A stretch of DNA of 64,000 nucleotides from Oscillospiraceae bacterium (GTDB lineage Bacteria; Bacillota; Clostridia; Oscillospirales; Oscillospiraceae), in assembly GCA_020025295.1 (NCBI GenBank), contig JAHHSJ010000002.1, positions 1 through 64,000 of the forward strand, read 5' to 3'. The position numbers and the translations under genes were made by a program. The notes under the pieces are model-generated. The model was given only the letters and a program-made list of their open reading frames with translations, was not told the origin of the DNA and made no database searches. Positions 54,754 to 63,729 of the stretch are shown piece after piece (position 1 is the first letter of the stretch; each line of letters starts with the position of its first letter).

Positions 54754-57057
54754 TCAGCGTTCAATTTCCTGCATTTCGAAGCACTCCAGAATGTCGCCGA
54801 CCTTCAGGTCAGAGAACTTCTCCAGAGTAATGCCGCACTCGTAGCCGGCAGACACTTCCTTCACGCTGTCCTTGAAGCGCTGCAGAGAGGCGATCTCGCC
54901 CTCGTGAATGACGATGCCGTCACGGACCAGACGCAGCTGGGCGTTACGGGTGACCTTGCCCTCCAGCACATAGGAACCGGCGACGATGCCCACATTGGTG
55001 ATCTTGTAGACCTCACGGACCTCCACGCGGCCCAGCTCCACTTCCTTGAACTTGGGAGCCAGCAGGCCCTTCATAGCGGACTCGATTTCCTCGATGCACT
55101 CATAAATGACACGGTACATCCGCATATCCACCTTATCACGGGCGGCAGCGGTCTTGGCCTGGGTGTCGGGGCGGACATTGAAGCCCACGATGATGGCGTT
55201 GGAGGTAGAGGCCAGCATGACATCGCTCTCGTTGATGGCGCCCACGCCGCAATGGATGCAGCGGACATTGACTTCCTCGTTGGAGAGCTTCTCCAGAGAG
55301 ATTTTCACTGCCTCGGCAGAGCCCTGAACATCGGCCTTGACGATGATGTTCAGCGTCTTCATCTCGCCTTCCTTGATCTGGCTGAACAGATCGTCCAGAC
55401 TGACCTTGGAAACGGGACGGTTCATGGCGTCCTTCTTCTCCTGCTTGCGCTCCTCAGCCAGCTGACGAGCCATACGCTCATCGGCAACCACATAGAAGTC
55501 GTCACCGGCCTCAGGCACTTCGCTCATGCCGATGATTTCCACAGGGACGGAGGGGCCGGCGCTCTTCAGCTTGTTGCCGCGGAAGTCGGTCATGGCACGG
55601 ACACGGCCCACGGCGGTGCCGGCAATGAGGATATCGCCCTGATGCAGGGTGCCGTTCTGCACCAGCAGAGTGGCCACGGGGCCACGGCCCTTCTCCAGAC
55701 GAGCCTCGATAACAGCGCCCTTTGCGGCACGGTTGGGGTTCGCCTTCAGCTCACGCATCTCTGCGGTCAGGACCATCATCTCCAGCAGGTTATCAATGCC
55801 CTCGCCGGTCTTAGCGGAGATGGGGCAGATAATGGTGTCGCCGCCCCATGCCTCGGGCACCAGCTCATACTCGGTGAGCTGCTGCATGATGCGGTCGGGG
55901 TTGGCGCCGGGCTTATCCATCTTGTTGATGGCAACAATGATCGGAATTTCGGCGGCCTTGGCATGGTTGATGGCCTCGACGGTCTGGGGCATGATGCCGT
56001 CATCGGCGGCAACCACCAGAATGGCCAGATCGGTAATCATGGCGCCACGGGCACGCATGGCGGTAAAGGCCTCGTGACCGGGGGTGTCCAGGAAGGTAAT
56101 AATGTTGCCGTTCACATCGGCCTGATAGGCGCCGATGGCCTGCGTGATGCCGCCGGCTTCGCCGGAGGCCACATTGGCGGAACGGATATAGTCCAGCAGG
56201 CTGGTCTTGCCGTGGTCGACATGGCCCATGACCACAACGACGGGAGCACGATCCTCCAGATCCTCTGCCTTATCCTCATGGTCATCGATGAGGCGCTCCT
56301 CGATGGTGACGATGACCTCATGCTCCACCACGCAGCCCAGCTCCTCTGCAATGAGGGCGGCGGTATCGTAGTCGATGGTGTCGGAGAGGGAGGCCATAAA
56401 ACCGTTCTTCATCAGGGTCTTGACCACCTCAGCGCCGGTCTTTTTCATGCGGCTTGCCAGCTCACCCACGGAGATCTCGTCGGGGATTTCCACCTTGACG
56501 GGAGCCTTCTTCGCCACCTCCAGCTGGAGCTTGCGCATCTGACGAGCCTGCTCCTCCTGACGGCGCTTGGGGCTCTGACGCTGCTGCTGCTGGCGGTTGC
56601 GGCTCTGCTGCTTGATCTTCTGCTTGCCGTGCTCCATATGCTCGGCACGCTCGGGAGCCAGATCCTCCAGATGCTGGTCATAGCGGTCCAGATTCACATC
56701 CGCAGCCTTACGGGTGTCCACAACCTTCTTCTGGGGGACACGGGGCTGGGACTTCTCTGCCTCGGCCTTAGGCTCAGCCACAGCAGCCTTGGCCTTGGCG
56801 GGCGCTGCTGCCTTGGGGGCAGGTGCTGCCTTCTTCTCGCCGGGCTGTGCGCCCTCAGCGAAAATCTCAGCCAGACTCTCCACCTGACGGTGCTGAGTCA
56901 CATACTCAAAGATGACGCTCAGCTCCTCATCGGTCAGAACCTGCATATGGTTCTTGGGCGTCTCGGAATAGGTCGTCAGGATCTCGGTGATCTCCTTGGT
57001 GGACAGGCCCAAATCCTTGGCCACCTCATGCACGCGATACTTCTGTTCAATACTCAA
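54754..57057 (-). CDS. infB: Translation initiation factor IF-2
   Basis: The 767-residue GTPase delivers initiator tRNA. It starts with an IF2_N domain ([20 protein letters not shown]). Then come an Ala/Lys/Glu-rich linker with a Gln-rich stretch, and the G domain with [20 protein letters not shown] and NKMDKPGA. The C-terminal C1 and C2 domains ([20 protein letters not shown]) follow. No ATG precedes the conserved N terminus. TTG at 57057, 9 nt after AGGAGG, is the best start. A longer ATG-initiated version would add an unrelated leader peptide. Confidence 0.95.
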   Translation of the reverse strand: MSIEQKYRVHEVAKDLGLSTKEITEILTTYSETPKNHMQVLTDEELSVIFEYVTQHRQVESLAEIFAEGAQPGEKKAAPAPKAAAPAKAKAAVAEPKAEAEKSQPRVPQKKVVDTRKAADVNLDRYDQHLEDLAPERAEHMEHGKQKIKQQSRNRQQQQRQSPKRRQEEQARQMRKLQLEVAKKAPVKVEIPDEISVGELASRMKKTGAEVVKTLMKNGFMASLSDTIDYDTAALIAEELGCVVEHEVIVTIEERLIDDHEDKAEDLEDRAPVVVVMGHVDHGKTSLLDYIRSANVASGEAGGITQAIGAYQADVNGNIITFLDTPGHEAFTAMRARGAMITDLAILVVAADDGIMPQTVEAINHAKAAEIPIIVAINKMDKPGANPDRIMQQLTEYELVPEAWGGDTIICPISAKTGEGIDNLLEMMVLTAEMRELKANPNRAAKGAVIEARLEKGRGPVATLLVQNGTLHQGDILIAGTAVGRVRAMTDFRGNKLKSAGPSVPVEIIGMSEVPEAGDDFYVVADERMARQLAEERKQEKKDAMNRPVSKVSLDDLFSQIKEGEMKTLNIIVKADVQGSAEAVKISLEKLSNEEVNVRCIHCGVGAINESDVMLASTSNAIIVGFNVRPDTQAKTAAARDKVDMRMYRVIYECIEEIESAMKGLLAPKFKEVELGRVEVREVYKITNVGIVAGSYVLEGKVTRNAQLRLVRDGIVIHEGEIASLQRFKDSVKEVSAGYECGITLEKFSDLKVGDILECFEMQEIER

Positions 57058-57163
57058 TGTCAGCCACCTCCTGAAATTCAGGGCTCGTGCCAATGAAAAA
57101 ACCTGTGGGAACCCATAGGCTTTCCCATTGGCACAAACGGTTATCAAATACAATCACTTTTCA

Positions 57164-57574
57164 TTACTTGCGCCGCTTGGACTTCTTGCCAAACTTAGCC
57201 GTTTCCGCTTTGCGGCGCTGCGCTTTCTTCTGTCGCTGAGCCAATCCCTCGCTGACGGTTTTCGCCCGGGGATTTTCCTCGCCCAGCTTCGCCGCAATAG
57301 CGGCGGCAAAGCCCAGATCACAGACGCCCACGGCGGCCACCTTGGCAAAGCCAACGGCGGCGCCCAGAGTCTGTTTCTCTTCCAACAACGGGATCACCGG
57401 CAGCTTGTCGCTTTCCAGCCGATTGATCCGCTCGCTCGTGGTCTCTCCGGCGTCGGAGGCCACCAAAACCAGCCGAACCTTGTGATCCAGCACGGCTTCG
57501 GTCACCGCATCCTCACCGATGACCACTGCTCCTGCCTTTCGGGCCATACCCAGAAGGGACATTCCGGCATTCAT
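57164..57574 (-). CDS. ylxQ: L7Ae-family ribosomal protein YlxQ
   Basis: The 136-residue protein is an L7Ae/L30e-fold RNA-binding protein (GMARKAGAVVIGEDAVTEAV, RLVLVASDAGETTSERINRL) with a highly basic C-terminal tail (RQKKAQRRKAETAKFGKKSK). YlxQ proteins bind kink-turn RNA, and the cellular role is still unclear. The ATG at 57574 has GGAGG upstream and overlaps the preceding rnpM stop by 4 bp. Standard place between nusA/rnpM and infB. Confidence 0.92.
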   Translation of the reverse strand: MNAGMSLLGMARKAGAVVIGEDAVTEAVLDHKVRLVLVASDAGETTSERINRLESDKLPVIPLLEEKQTLGAAVGFAKVAAVGVCDLGFAAAIAAKLGEENPRAKTVSEGLAQRQKKAQRRKAETAKFGKKSKRRK

Positions 57575-57855
57575 GCGTCCACCTCCGGTGCAGGGGCCTC
57601 CGCCATTTCCTGCTCCAGCGTTTCCCAGACTTCGTCCGGGATCTGGGCGGAGAAGGCACGCTCCAGCGCTCTTGCCTTCCGGGCCTTGGCAAGGCAGGCG
57701 GCATTGGGGCACACATAGGCCCCTCTGCCGCTCTTGCGGCCCTTAAAATCCAAGGAAATCTCACCCTCGGGGGAACGAACCACCCGGATGAGCTCCCGTT
57801 TCGGCTTCATTTCTCTGCAGCCAAGGCACTGGCGCAGGGGAATCTTCTTGGGCAT
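57571..57855 (-). CDS. rnpM: YlxR/RnpM RNA-binding protein
   Basis: The 94-residue protein has the DUF448 core: LRQCLGCREMKPKRELIRVV and GRKSGRGAYVCPNAACLAKA, with four cysteines. It has an acidic extended C terminus (EQEMAEAPAPEVDA). Family members bind RNase P RNA and modulate its activity, hence RnpM. It is 6 bp after nusA and overlaps ylxQ. Confidence 0.93.
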   Translation of the reverse strand: MPKKIPLRQCLGCREMKPKRELIRVVRSPEGEISLDFKGRKSGRGAYVCPNAACLAKARKARALERAFSAQIPDEVWETLEQEMAEAPAPEVDA

Positions 57856-57861
57856 CGAGAA

Positions 57862-59028
57862 TCACTCCTCGTCTTCGATAGTCTCCTCTTCCGGCAGCTC
57901 CTCGTCCTCGGAAACATCCTCTTCTCCGGACTCGGCGGCGGAAACGGACTTAATGTCGATCTTGTAGCCGGTCAGCTTGGCAGCCAGACGGGCATTCTGA
58001 CCCTCCTTGCCGATGGCAAGGCTCAGCTGGTCATCGGGAACCACCACACGGCAGCTCTTGGTGTCATCCTCCAGCACTTCCACGCTCACCACATCGGCGG
58101 GAGCCAGTGCGGCAGCCACATACTCGGCAGGGTCCTCGCTGTACTTGATGATGTCCACCTTTTCGCCGCCCAGCTCTTCCACCACCAGATTCACACGCTG
58201 GCCACGGGGACCGACGCAGGCGCCGATGGGGTCGACCGCAGGATCGGCAGACCAGACAGCCATCTTGGTGCGGCTGCCGGCCTCACGGGAGATGGAGCGG
58301 ATCTCCACCACGCCGTCAAAGATTTCGGGCACTTCCTGCTCGAACAGGCGGCGCACCAGACCGATGTGGGTCCGGGAAATCACCACATGCACACCACGGG
58401 TGGTGCTGCGGACATCCACCACATAGACATTGATGCGGTCGCCCTCGTGGTACTCCTGACCCTTGACCTGCTCGCTGGCAGACAGCAGAGCCTCGGTGAT
58501 CTCACCGTTGGCACGGAGCTTCACATACAGAGCGCCGGTGCGCTCATCCACACGGCTGACATAGCCGCTCATCATCTCGGAGGTCTTTTCGGTAAAGGCG
58601 TCCAGCACCTTGCTGCGCTCAGCCTCACGGATGCCCTGAATGATGACCTGACGGGCGGTCTGAGCGGCGATACGGCCGAAGTTCTTGGGGCGCACCTCGC
58701 TGCTCACCACATCGCCCAGCTGCACATTGGGCAGGCTGCGGCGGGCTTCCTCCAGAGAAATCTCACTGTAAGGATTATCCACCTCTTCCACCACATCACG
58801 GCGGACGATCACACGGACGATGTTGCGCTCCTGATCGGCCACAACCACCACATTGTCGCCCACGCCATCGTGGTCACGCTTGTAAGCGCTGGCCAGAGCC
58901 TGGGTGATCTTCTCCAGCATAAACTCTTTCTTGATGCCGCGCTCGGCTTCCAGCATATCCAGTGCTGCAAAGAACTCGCGATTGTCCTGTTCCTGAGTAT
59001 TTTCAGTCTTTTTGCTTCTCTTAGCCAT
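57862..59028 (-). CDS. nusA: Transcription termination/antitermination factor NusA
   Basis: The 388-residue protein has the N-terminal RNA-polymerase-binding domain, an S1 domain (about 135-200, VKLRANGEITEALLSASEQV) and two KH domains (PAVDPIGACVGPRGQRVNLV, PDDQLSLAIGKEGQNARLAA). It ends in a short acidic tail (SEDEELPEEETIEDEE) and lacks the C-terminal repeats of the E. coli protein, as in other Firmicutes. The ATG at 59028 gives the family N terminus. NusA can control its own operon in some bacteria. Confidence 0.97.
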   Translation of the reverse strand: MAKRSKKTENTQEQDNREFFAALDMLEAERGIKKEFMLEKITQALASAYKRDHDGVGDNVVVVADQERNIVRVIVRRDVVEEVDNPYSEISLEEARRSLPNVQLGDVVSSEVRPKNFGRIAAQTARQVIIQGIREAERSKVLDAFTEKTSEMMSGYVSRVDERTGALYVKLRANGEITEALLSASEQVKGQEYHEGDRINVYVVDVRSTTRGVHVVISRTHIGLVRRLFEQEVPEIFDGVVEIRSISREAGSRTKMAVWSADPAVDPIGACVGPRGQRVNLVVEELGGEKVDIIKYSEDPAEYVAAALAPADVVSVEVLEDDTKSCRVVVPDDQLSLAIGKEGQNARLAAKLTGYKIDIKSVSAAESGEEDVSEDEELPEEETIEDEE

Positions 59029-59076
59029 TTTGGATTTACACTCCTTATTTCCGCTGTGCAACAAATAGTATATGGA

Positions 59077-59532
59077 TCAAAAATCAATATGCAGCCGCAC
59101 CTGAGCCAGTTCCTTCTTGGTGAAGGAAACCGGGGTGTCGGCCACGGTAATGGTCACATCGCCGTCCTGATAGCCGGTCAGGGTTCCGGTGAACTCCTTC
59201 TGACCGTCCCGGGGGCGGTAGAGCTTCACATCCACCGGGCTGCCCAGAAATGCCTCGAAATGGGCGGGCTTTTTCAGTGCCCGGTCCGCACCGGCGGAAC
59301 CAACCTCCAGCACATAGCTGCCCTCGATGGGGTCTGCCTCATCCAGAGCATCGCTCAGGGGACGGGACACCGCCTCGCACTGGTCGATATTCACTCCGTC
59401 GGGAGCGTCAATATAAACCCGCAGGAACCATGTGCCGGCTTCCCGGACATACTCCACATCCCACAGCGTACAGCCGGCCTGCTCCACAAAAGGCTTTGCC
59501 AGTTCTGCACACACATCCGTGACTTTCTTCAT
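59077..59532 (-). CDS. rimP: Ribosome maturation factor RimP
   Basis: The 151-residue protein has the RimP two-domain form: KPFVEQAGCTLWDVEYVREA and GSYVLEVGSAGADRALKKPA in the first half, then an SH3-like C-terminal domain ending QVRLHIDF. It assists 30S assembly. First gene of the operon. The ATG at 59532 gives the family N terminus. Its leader holds a terminator-like hairpin and a second short stem near the ribosome binding site. Confidence 0.95.
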   Translation of the reverse strand: MKKVTDVCAELAKPFVEQAGCTLWDVEYVREAGTWFLRVYIDAPDGVNIDQCEAVSRPLSDALDEADPIEGSYVLEVGSAGADRALKKPAHFEAFLGSPVDVKLYRPRDGQKEFTGTLTGYQDGDVTITVADTPVSFTKKELAQVRLHIDF

Positions 59533-59548
59533 GCGATACCGCCTTTCC

Positions 59549-59567
59549 CGCCCAATCACTCCGGGCG
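59549..59567 (-). promoter_or_regulatory. Short stem near the rimP ribosome binding site
   Basis: CGCCC (59549-59553) faces GGGCG (59563-59567) in the leader, 10-15 nt before the site AAAGGCGG. It may affect translation of rimP. Confidence 0.35.
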
Positions 59568-59582
59568 AAATGCTCAAGAAAA

Positions 59583-59606
59583 AGAGCGGAGCCGGGGCTC
59601 CACTCT
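59583..59606 (-). terminator. Attenuator-like terminator in the rimP-nusA leader
   Basis: On the - strand AGAGTGGAGCC pairs with GGCTCCGCTCT (one G-T wobble) and is followed by TTTTCTTG. It lies between the operon promoter and rimP, so every transcript must pass it. Confidence 0.75.
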
Positions 59607-59630
59607 ACAACAACACTTCTATACATCTGA

Positions 59631-59659
59631 AGAATACCACAACTTTTCCCGGATTGCAA
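59631..59659 (-). promoter_or_regulatory. Promoter of the rimP-nusA-infB operon
   Basis: On the - strand TTGCAA (59659-59654), a 17-bp spacer and TATTCT (59636-59631). Confidence 0.7.
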
Positions 59660-59836
59660 GGCTTTTTTCCTTTCCCGTGGGCGATTTTTCGCTGTTTTTC
59701 TCCCATCCTCGGAAAATTTCCCGAAAAAATGTTTCTGCATCGACGATTTTTTCTTCCGCCTTTGTCAAATTGCCCACACGCCCCTGTCCCGCTCCGGTTC
59801 TGGTCGGCATAGAATGGGGCAAAGGAGGAATCAAGC

Positions 59837-60277
59837 ATGGATCGAAGGCTCACAGACCCGGAGTATGTCCGCATCTGGCGGCGGGCCCATTCTCCCGGGG
59901 ATTTTTCCGCCGTGCCCCGGTATGACTGGAGCGAGTTCGTGGTCAATCGGCTGGCCTGTGAGGTGGAAAAACAGAAGGAATACCGCCGCTCCCCCTTTGT
60001 CTATCCGGGACAGCTCTGCGCACAGCGAATCCGCCTGCTGCGGACTGCGCTCTTCTTTTTGGAGGTCACTCCTCCCTGTCCACTGGACAGCCAGCCCCTC
60101 AGCACTACCCCGGTGCAGGCTCTCCGGCAGCTTTACCGCAGCGAGTGCGGAGCGGAGCAGGATTACGCTCAGGCGGCGGAGTCCTGCCCGGATCCGGCGC
60201 TGCAGCGGGTCTTTTCCCAGTGCGCCCGGCTGGCCCACCGGGGCGCGGAGCTGCTGTGGCAGGCGGTGCGGCTCTGA
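59837..60277 (+). CDS. Small protein, possible degenerate ferritin-like fold
   Basis: I do not recognise this 146-residue protein with certainty. The C-terminal half (about 94-143: LRQLYRSECGAEQDYAQAAE, then RVFSQCARLAHRGAELLWQA) resembles a pair of ferritin/rubrerythrin-type helices with Glu and a later His, but the full set of metal ligands is not visible. The N-terminal half has SPGDFSAVPRYDWSEFVVNR and no signal peptide. The strong AAAGGAGGAATCAAGC site before the ATG at 59837 supports the gene. It is divergent from the nusA operon. Confidence 0.65.
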   Translation: MDRRLTDPEYVRIWRRAHSPGDFSAVPRYDWSEFVVNRLACEVEKQKEYRRSPFVYPGQLCAQRIRLLRTALFFLEVTPPCPLDSQPLSTTPVQALRQLYRSECGAEQDYAQAAESCPDPALQRVFSQCARLAHRGAELLWQAVRL

Positions 60278-60329
60278 TACCGCATCGCCGCCCCCATCCG
60301 GGTGAATCAAACAAAATAGAAGAAACCTC

Positions 60330-60358
60330 TTCCCTTTTCGGTCAAAACTTCTTATAAT
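60330..60358 (+). promoter_or_regulatory. Promoter for the acyltransferase gene
   Basis: A perfect TATAAT (60353-60358) with a weak TTCCCT (60330-60335) at 17 bp lies 33 bp before the ATG. Confidence 0.55.
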
Positions 60359-60391
60359 TTTAGACGCAACATTCCAAAACGGAGGAACACT

Positions 60392-61435
60392 ATGTTTACA
60401 AACGGAATCGATCTGCAGAAAACTCTGCAGCAGAAAAGCTCTAATTTACAGCTGGCCAAATTCATCGCCGCCCTGCTGGTGATCTACTCCCACTCGTTTT
60501 CCCTCACCGGAAATGTCAGCGGAGTCGATTTCTTCTCCCGTATTTCAGGAAATTCCCTCAGCACCGGCGGTCTGGCCGTCAGCTTTTTCTTTTTTGTCAG
60601 CGGTCTTTATGTGTCCAAAAGCCTTGTGCGGGCCAAAACCGCCAAGCGGTACTTTACCTCCCGTGTCAAGCGTATTTTCCCCGCTCTGCTGATCGTCGTA
60701 CTGGTCTCAGTATTGGTACTGGGCCCCGTCTTTACCAATCTGACCCCCGGTGCCTACTTTACCAGCAAAGGCACTTACCTTTACTTACTCAACGGAGCCC
60801 TGCTCCCTATCCACGCCCTGCCCGGTGTCTTTACCGAAAACCCCTACGGCACCACGGTCAACGGTTCTCTCTGGACCCTGTCGGTGGAGTTCCTCTGCTA
60901 TGTGGCTCTGTTTGTGGTGTACAAGCTGAACCTGATGGACAAGAAAAAGATTCTCGCCGTGCTGGCGGTGGTTGCGGTGGCTTCGGTGGGCGGCTGGATG
61001 CTGCCGGACTCTCTTGCTCTGCTGAAGGGTGCCATCCTTCCCGGCCTGCTGTTCTTCGAAGGCATCCTCTTCTACCTCTATCAGGACAAAATTAAGCTGA
61101 ATATCCCTCTGGCCTGCCTGTTCCTGCTCCTGTTCGGTCTGACCGCTCCCCTCGGCTGTATGGATCTGGGTTCTTTGCTCTTCCTGCCCTATGCCAGCTG
61201 CACCTTCCTGCTTGCCACCCGTCAGGTGCTGCCACGGCTGTCAGAGCTGGGCAACCTGTCCTACTGCATCTATCTTCTGGGCTTCCCGGTACAGCAGTGC
61301 TTTGTCGCTGTGCTTGGCAAGGAAATGGGCGCTTACTCCAACGCCCTGCTCTCTTCCCTTGTGGTCATCCTCCTCTCCGTGGGGCTTTACTATCTGGCGG
61401 AAAAACCTTTTTCCGCTCCCAAAAAGAAATCCTGA
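60392..61435 (+). CDS. Membrane acyltransferase, acyltransferase-3 family
   Basis: The 347-residue protein has about ten hydrophobic segments and the acyltransferase-3 (OafA/YrhL-like) pattern. The catalytic His is in VIYSHSFSLTG near residue 33. GGLAVSFFFFVSGLYVSKSL and RYFTSRVKRIFPALL follow, then NGSLWTLSVEFLCY. Such enzymes acylate cell-surface sugars. It lacks the SGNH esterase domain found in some homologues. The target polysaccharide is unknown. Own promoter and terminator. Confidence 0.9.
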   Translation: MFTNGIDLQKTLQQKSSNLQLAKFIAALLVIYSHSFSLTGNVSGVDFFSRISGNSLSTGGLAVSFFFFVSGLYVSKSLVRAKTAKRYFTSRVKRIFPALLIVVLVSVLVLGPVFTNLTPGAYFTSKGTYLYLLNGALLPIHALPGVFTENPYGTTVNGSLWTLSVEFLCYVALFVVYKLNLMDKKKILAVLAVVAVASVGGWMLPDSLALLKGAILPGLLFFEGILFYLYQDKIKLNIPLACLFLLLFGLTAPLGCMDLGSLLFLPYASCTFLLATRQVLPRLSELGNLSYCIYLLGFPVQQCFVAVLGKEMGAYSNALLSSLVVILLSVGLYYLAEKPFSAPKKKS

Positions 61436-61444
61436 CCAACGCTG

Positions 61445-61475
61445 AAACGCCCCGCAGCCATGCTGCGGGGCGTTT
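61445..61475 (+). terminator. Terminator after the acyltransferase gene
   Basis: AAACGCCCCGCAGC pairs perfectly with GCTGCGGGGCGTTT, then GATTTATGG. A and T flanks allow use from both sides. Confidence 0.8.
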
Positions 61476-61495
61476 GATTTATGGTTTGATTTGGT

Positions 61496-61987
61496 TCAGT
61501 CCGCCCGTTCAAACAGCAGTCCGCTCTGGCGGTCGGTCATCAGCAGGATCTGGTCCTCGTCCGGGAAATAGGTCATTTTCGCCTGACGGCCATCCCGATA
61601 GTGGACCGTATACAACCCACGGCCCTTCTCCATCTTGTGGTATTCCCAAGTGAAGCTCAGTGCCCGAGCCTCCTGACTCAACTCCACCCAGCCGCTCTGG
61701 TCTGCGAACAATTCTGCCTGCACCCGGTCGGTATCCACCGGGAATGCCTCGTCACCTACTTGGATGTCGACGGCCTCCCAAGCCCCGACCAGCGGTTCGA
61801 TTTTCATATAGGGGTCACCGGTACCGGCTTTGGCGCCCAGCGTACTGCCTACGACGCCACTCACGACTCCCAGCACGATAAACGCAATCACCAGCAGGGC
61901 AAACCGTCTGAGGGTATGTTCGCTTTTTGCCTGCACCGAAACGGAATATTCCGTCTCCTTCTGCGGGCGTTGCGGTATCTCATTCAT
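61496..61987 (-). CDS. Membrane-anchored protein of unknown function
   Basis: I do not recognise this 163-residue protein. A cytoplasmic N terminus (about 28 residues) is followed by one membrane segment (RFALLVIAFIVLGVVSGVVG). The soluble external domain has PLVGAWEAVDIQVGDEAFPV and LYTVHYRDGRQAKMTYFPDE. The domain has a lipocalin-like or META-like beta pattern only in general terms. The ATG at 61987 has a weak GAAAGGA site. It is isolated between two terminators. Confidence 0.7.
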   Translation of the reverse strand: MNEIPQRPQKETEYSVSVQAKSEHTLRRFALLVIAFIVLGVVSGVVGSTLGAKAGTGDPYMKIEPLVGAWEAVDIQVGDEAFPVDTDRVQAELFADQSGWVELSQEARALSFTWEYHKMEKGRGLYTVHYRDGRQAKMTYFPDEDQILLMTDRQSGLLFERAD

Positions 61988-62112
61988 AAGGTTGATTCCT
62001 TTCTATTGCTCATTTGAGTCTCATTATTATATCGGAATTTCCGCAGCTTAGCAAGAAAGTTACACAAACTGTTATTTTTGTCATTTTTTGAAAGGAACCT
62101 TGTAAAAAAATA

Positions 62113-62136
62113 CCGGGCATCCCGCAGGATGCCCGG
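62113..62136 (-). terminator. Terminator of the amino-acid ABC transporter operon
   Basis: CCGGGCATCC pairs with GGATGCCCGG around CGCA. The - strand continues TATTTTTTTAC. Confidence 0.9.
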
Positions 62137-62149
62137 CTGAACCGTGTTT

Positions 62150-62872
62150 TTACAGCACTTTGGACAGAAAACTCTGAGTACGCTCCTCCTTGGGGTGAGA
62201 GAAAATCTCCTCCGGAGTGCCCTGTTCCACGATATTTCCGCCGTCCATGAACAGCACTCGGGTAGCGACCTCCCGGGCAAAGCCCATCTCGTGCGTGACC
62301 ACCACCATGGTCATGCCTTCCTTGGCCAGCTCCTTCATGATCTGCAGCACCTCGCCCACCATTTCCGGGTCCAGTGCCGAGGTGGGCTCGTCAAAGAGCA
62401 TCACCTTGGGCTTCATCATCAGGGCACGGGCGATGGCAATACGCTGCTTCTGACCGCCGGACAGCTGTCCGGGATAAGCGTCCGCCTTGTCGGGCAGTCC
62501 CACCCGCTCCAGCAGCTGCTTAGCGTCCTTGACAGCCTCTTCCTTGGTCATGCGCTTCAGCTCCACCGGAGCCAAAATCATGTTGTCCATCACCGACAGG
62601 TTCCGGAACAGATTGAAGTGCTGGAACACCATGCCCATCTGCTCGCGCACCTTATTGATGTCGCACTTGGGGGCGGTGATGTCCTGATCTTCAAAGAACA
62701 CCTGACCGGAGGTCGGCTCCTCCAGCAGGTTCAGGCAGCGGAGAAAGGTGGATTTGCCGGAGCCGGAAGGCCCGATGATAACCACCTTTTCGCCGGGTTG
62801 AATCGTTTCATTGATGTCGTTCAAAACGACATGCTTCCCATATGCTTTGGTGAGATGTTTAACGGAGATCAC
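62150..62872 (-). CDS. Polar amino-acid ABC transporter ATP-binding protein
   Basis: The 240-residue ATPase is of the GlnQ/HisP type. It has Walker [11 protein letters not shown]-loop region [16 protein letters not shown] signature [12 protein letters not shown], Walker [15 protein letters not shown] and the switch His in VVVTHEM. It powers the importer with the adjacent permease. Its start overlaps the permease gene by 14 bp. The amino acid transported is not determinable. Confidence 0.95.
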   Translation of the reverse strand: MISVKHLTKAYGKHVVLNDINETIQPGEKVVIIGPSGSGKSTFLRCLNLLEEPTSGQVFFEDQDITAPKCDINKVREQMGMVFQHFNLFRNLSVMDNMILAPVELKRMTKEEAVKDAKQLLERVGLPDKADAYPGQLSGGQKQRIAIARALMMKPKVMLFDEPTSALDPEMVGEVLQIMKELAKEGMTMVVVTHEMGFAREVATRVLFMDGGNIVEQGTPEEIFSHPKEERTQSFLSKVL

Positions 62873-63587
62873 TTGCTCTTAGTCTCCTTTCCATAATACC
62901 CAGCAGCCAAGTGAGGATCAGCACCAGTGCCAGATAGAAGGCAGCCAGTGCGAAGTAGGGCACCAGAGCCTGATATGTCTTGCCCTGAATAATCATTGCG
63001 CCCTTGGTGAGGTCCTTCAGACCGATGACATTGACGATGGAGGTTTCCTTCACCAGTGCAATGAACTCGTTGCCCAGTGCAGGCAGGATGTTCTTGAATG
63101 CCTGAGGGATGATTACCTTCCGCATGGTGGTGCCGTAGCCCAGACCCAGACTGCGGCCGGCTTCCATCTGACCGGGATCAATGGACATGATACCGGAACG
63201 GACGATCTCCGACACATAGGCGCCGGAGTTGATGCCGAAGGTGATGATGGCACAGAGGACCATATTCTGGTCGCTCTGGCGCATGGATGCCAGCACAACA
63301 AACCACATAATCAGCAGCTGAACCATCACAGGCGTGCCGCGAATCACCGTAACATAGATCTTCGCCAGTCCGTTGAGCAGCTTCATGAGAACGCTCTTCT
63401 TGCCCCGCTTCAAATCATAGTTGGAGCGGATCACCGCCACCAGAACGCCCAGCACAATACCAATCAGCAGGGCTGCTGCGGTGACGATCAGGGTGATCTT
63501 CAATCCTCGGACAAAGTAGAGGTAGTTATCGTCCAGCACAAAGGTCTGGTACAAGCCTTGTTTTAGATACTCGATCACATCTAACAT
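62859..63587 (-). CDS. Polar amino-acid ABC transporter permease
   Basis: The 242-residue protein is a HisM/GlnP-type permease with about five to six membrane segments and the EAA loop that contacts the ATPase ([20 protein letters not shown]). [15 protein letters not shown] is another family block. It overlaps the ATPase gene by 14 bp and follows the binding-protein gene, forming a three-gene operon. Confidence 0.95.
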   Translation of the reverse strand: MLDVIEYLKQGLYQTFVLDDNYLYFVRGLKITLIVTAAALLIGIVLGVLVAVIRSNYDLKRGKKSVLMKLLNGLAKIYVTVIRGTPVMVQLLIMWFVVLASMRQSDQNMVLCAIITFGINSGAYVSEIVRSGIMSIDPGQMEAGRSLGLGYGTTMRKVIIPQAFKNILPALGNEFIALVKETSIVNVIGLKDLTKGAMIIQGKTYQALVPYFALAAFYLALVLILTWLLGIMERRLRASDLR

Positions 63588-63729
63588 TTTATACGGGTCG
63601 ACCCCTTTCCTTTTCTTCTGTTACAGGGTAAGGAAACCGATTTTCCTCCGGGCAAATCCCTTTCCTTACCTTATAGCAAGATGCTGCAAAGCGGGGCGGC
63701 AGCTTTGCCGTCCCGCTTTGATTCAATTT
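63588..63729 (-). promoter_or_regulatory. Gap between binding protein and permease with a hairpin
   Basis: A 13-bp imperfect stem (63688-63719; AAAGCGGGGCGGCA with TGCCGTCCCGCTTT) follows the binding-protein gene. There is no T-tract, so partial termination or 3' protection of the binding-protein mRNA is more likely than full termination. This would give excess binding protein over membrane subunits, a common design. Confidence 0.6.

Noticed and set aside
54904..57096. A 730-codon open frame on the + strand opposite infB
   Set aside because: Same antisense effect; its translation is rich in Leu, Gly, Asp and His repeats, and infB on the - strand is unambiguous.
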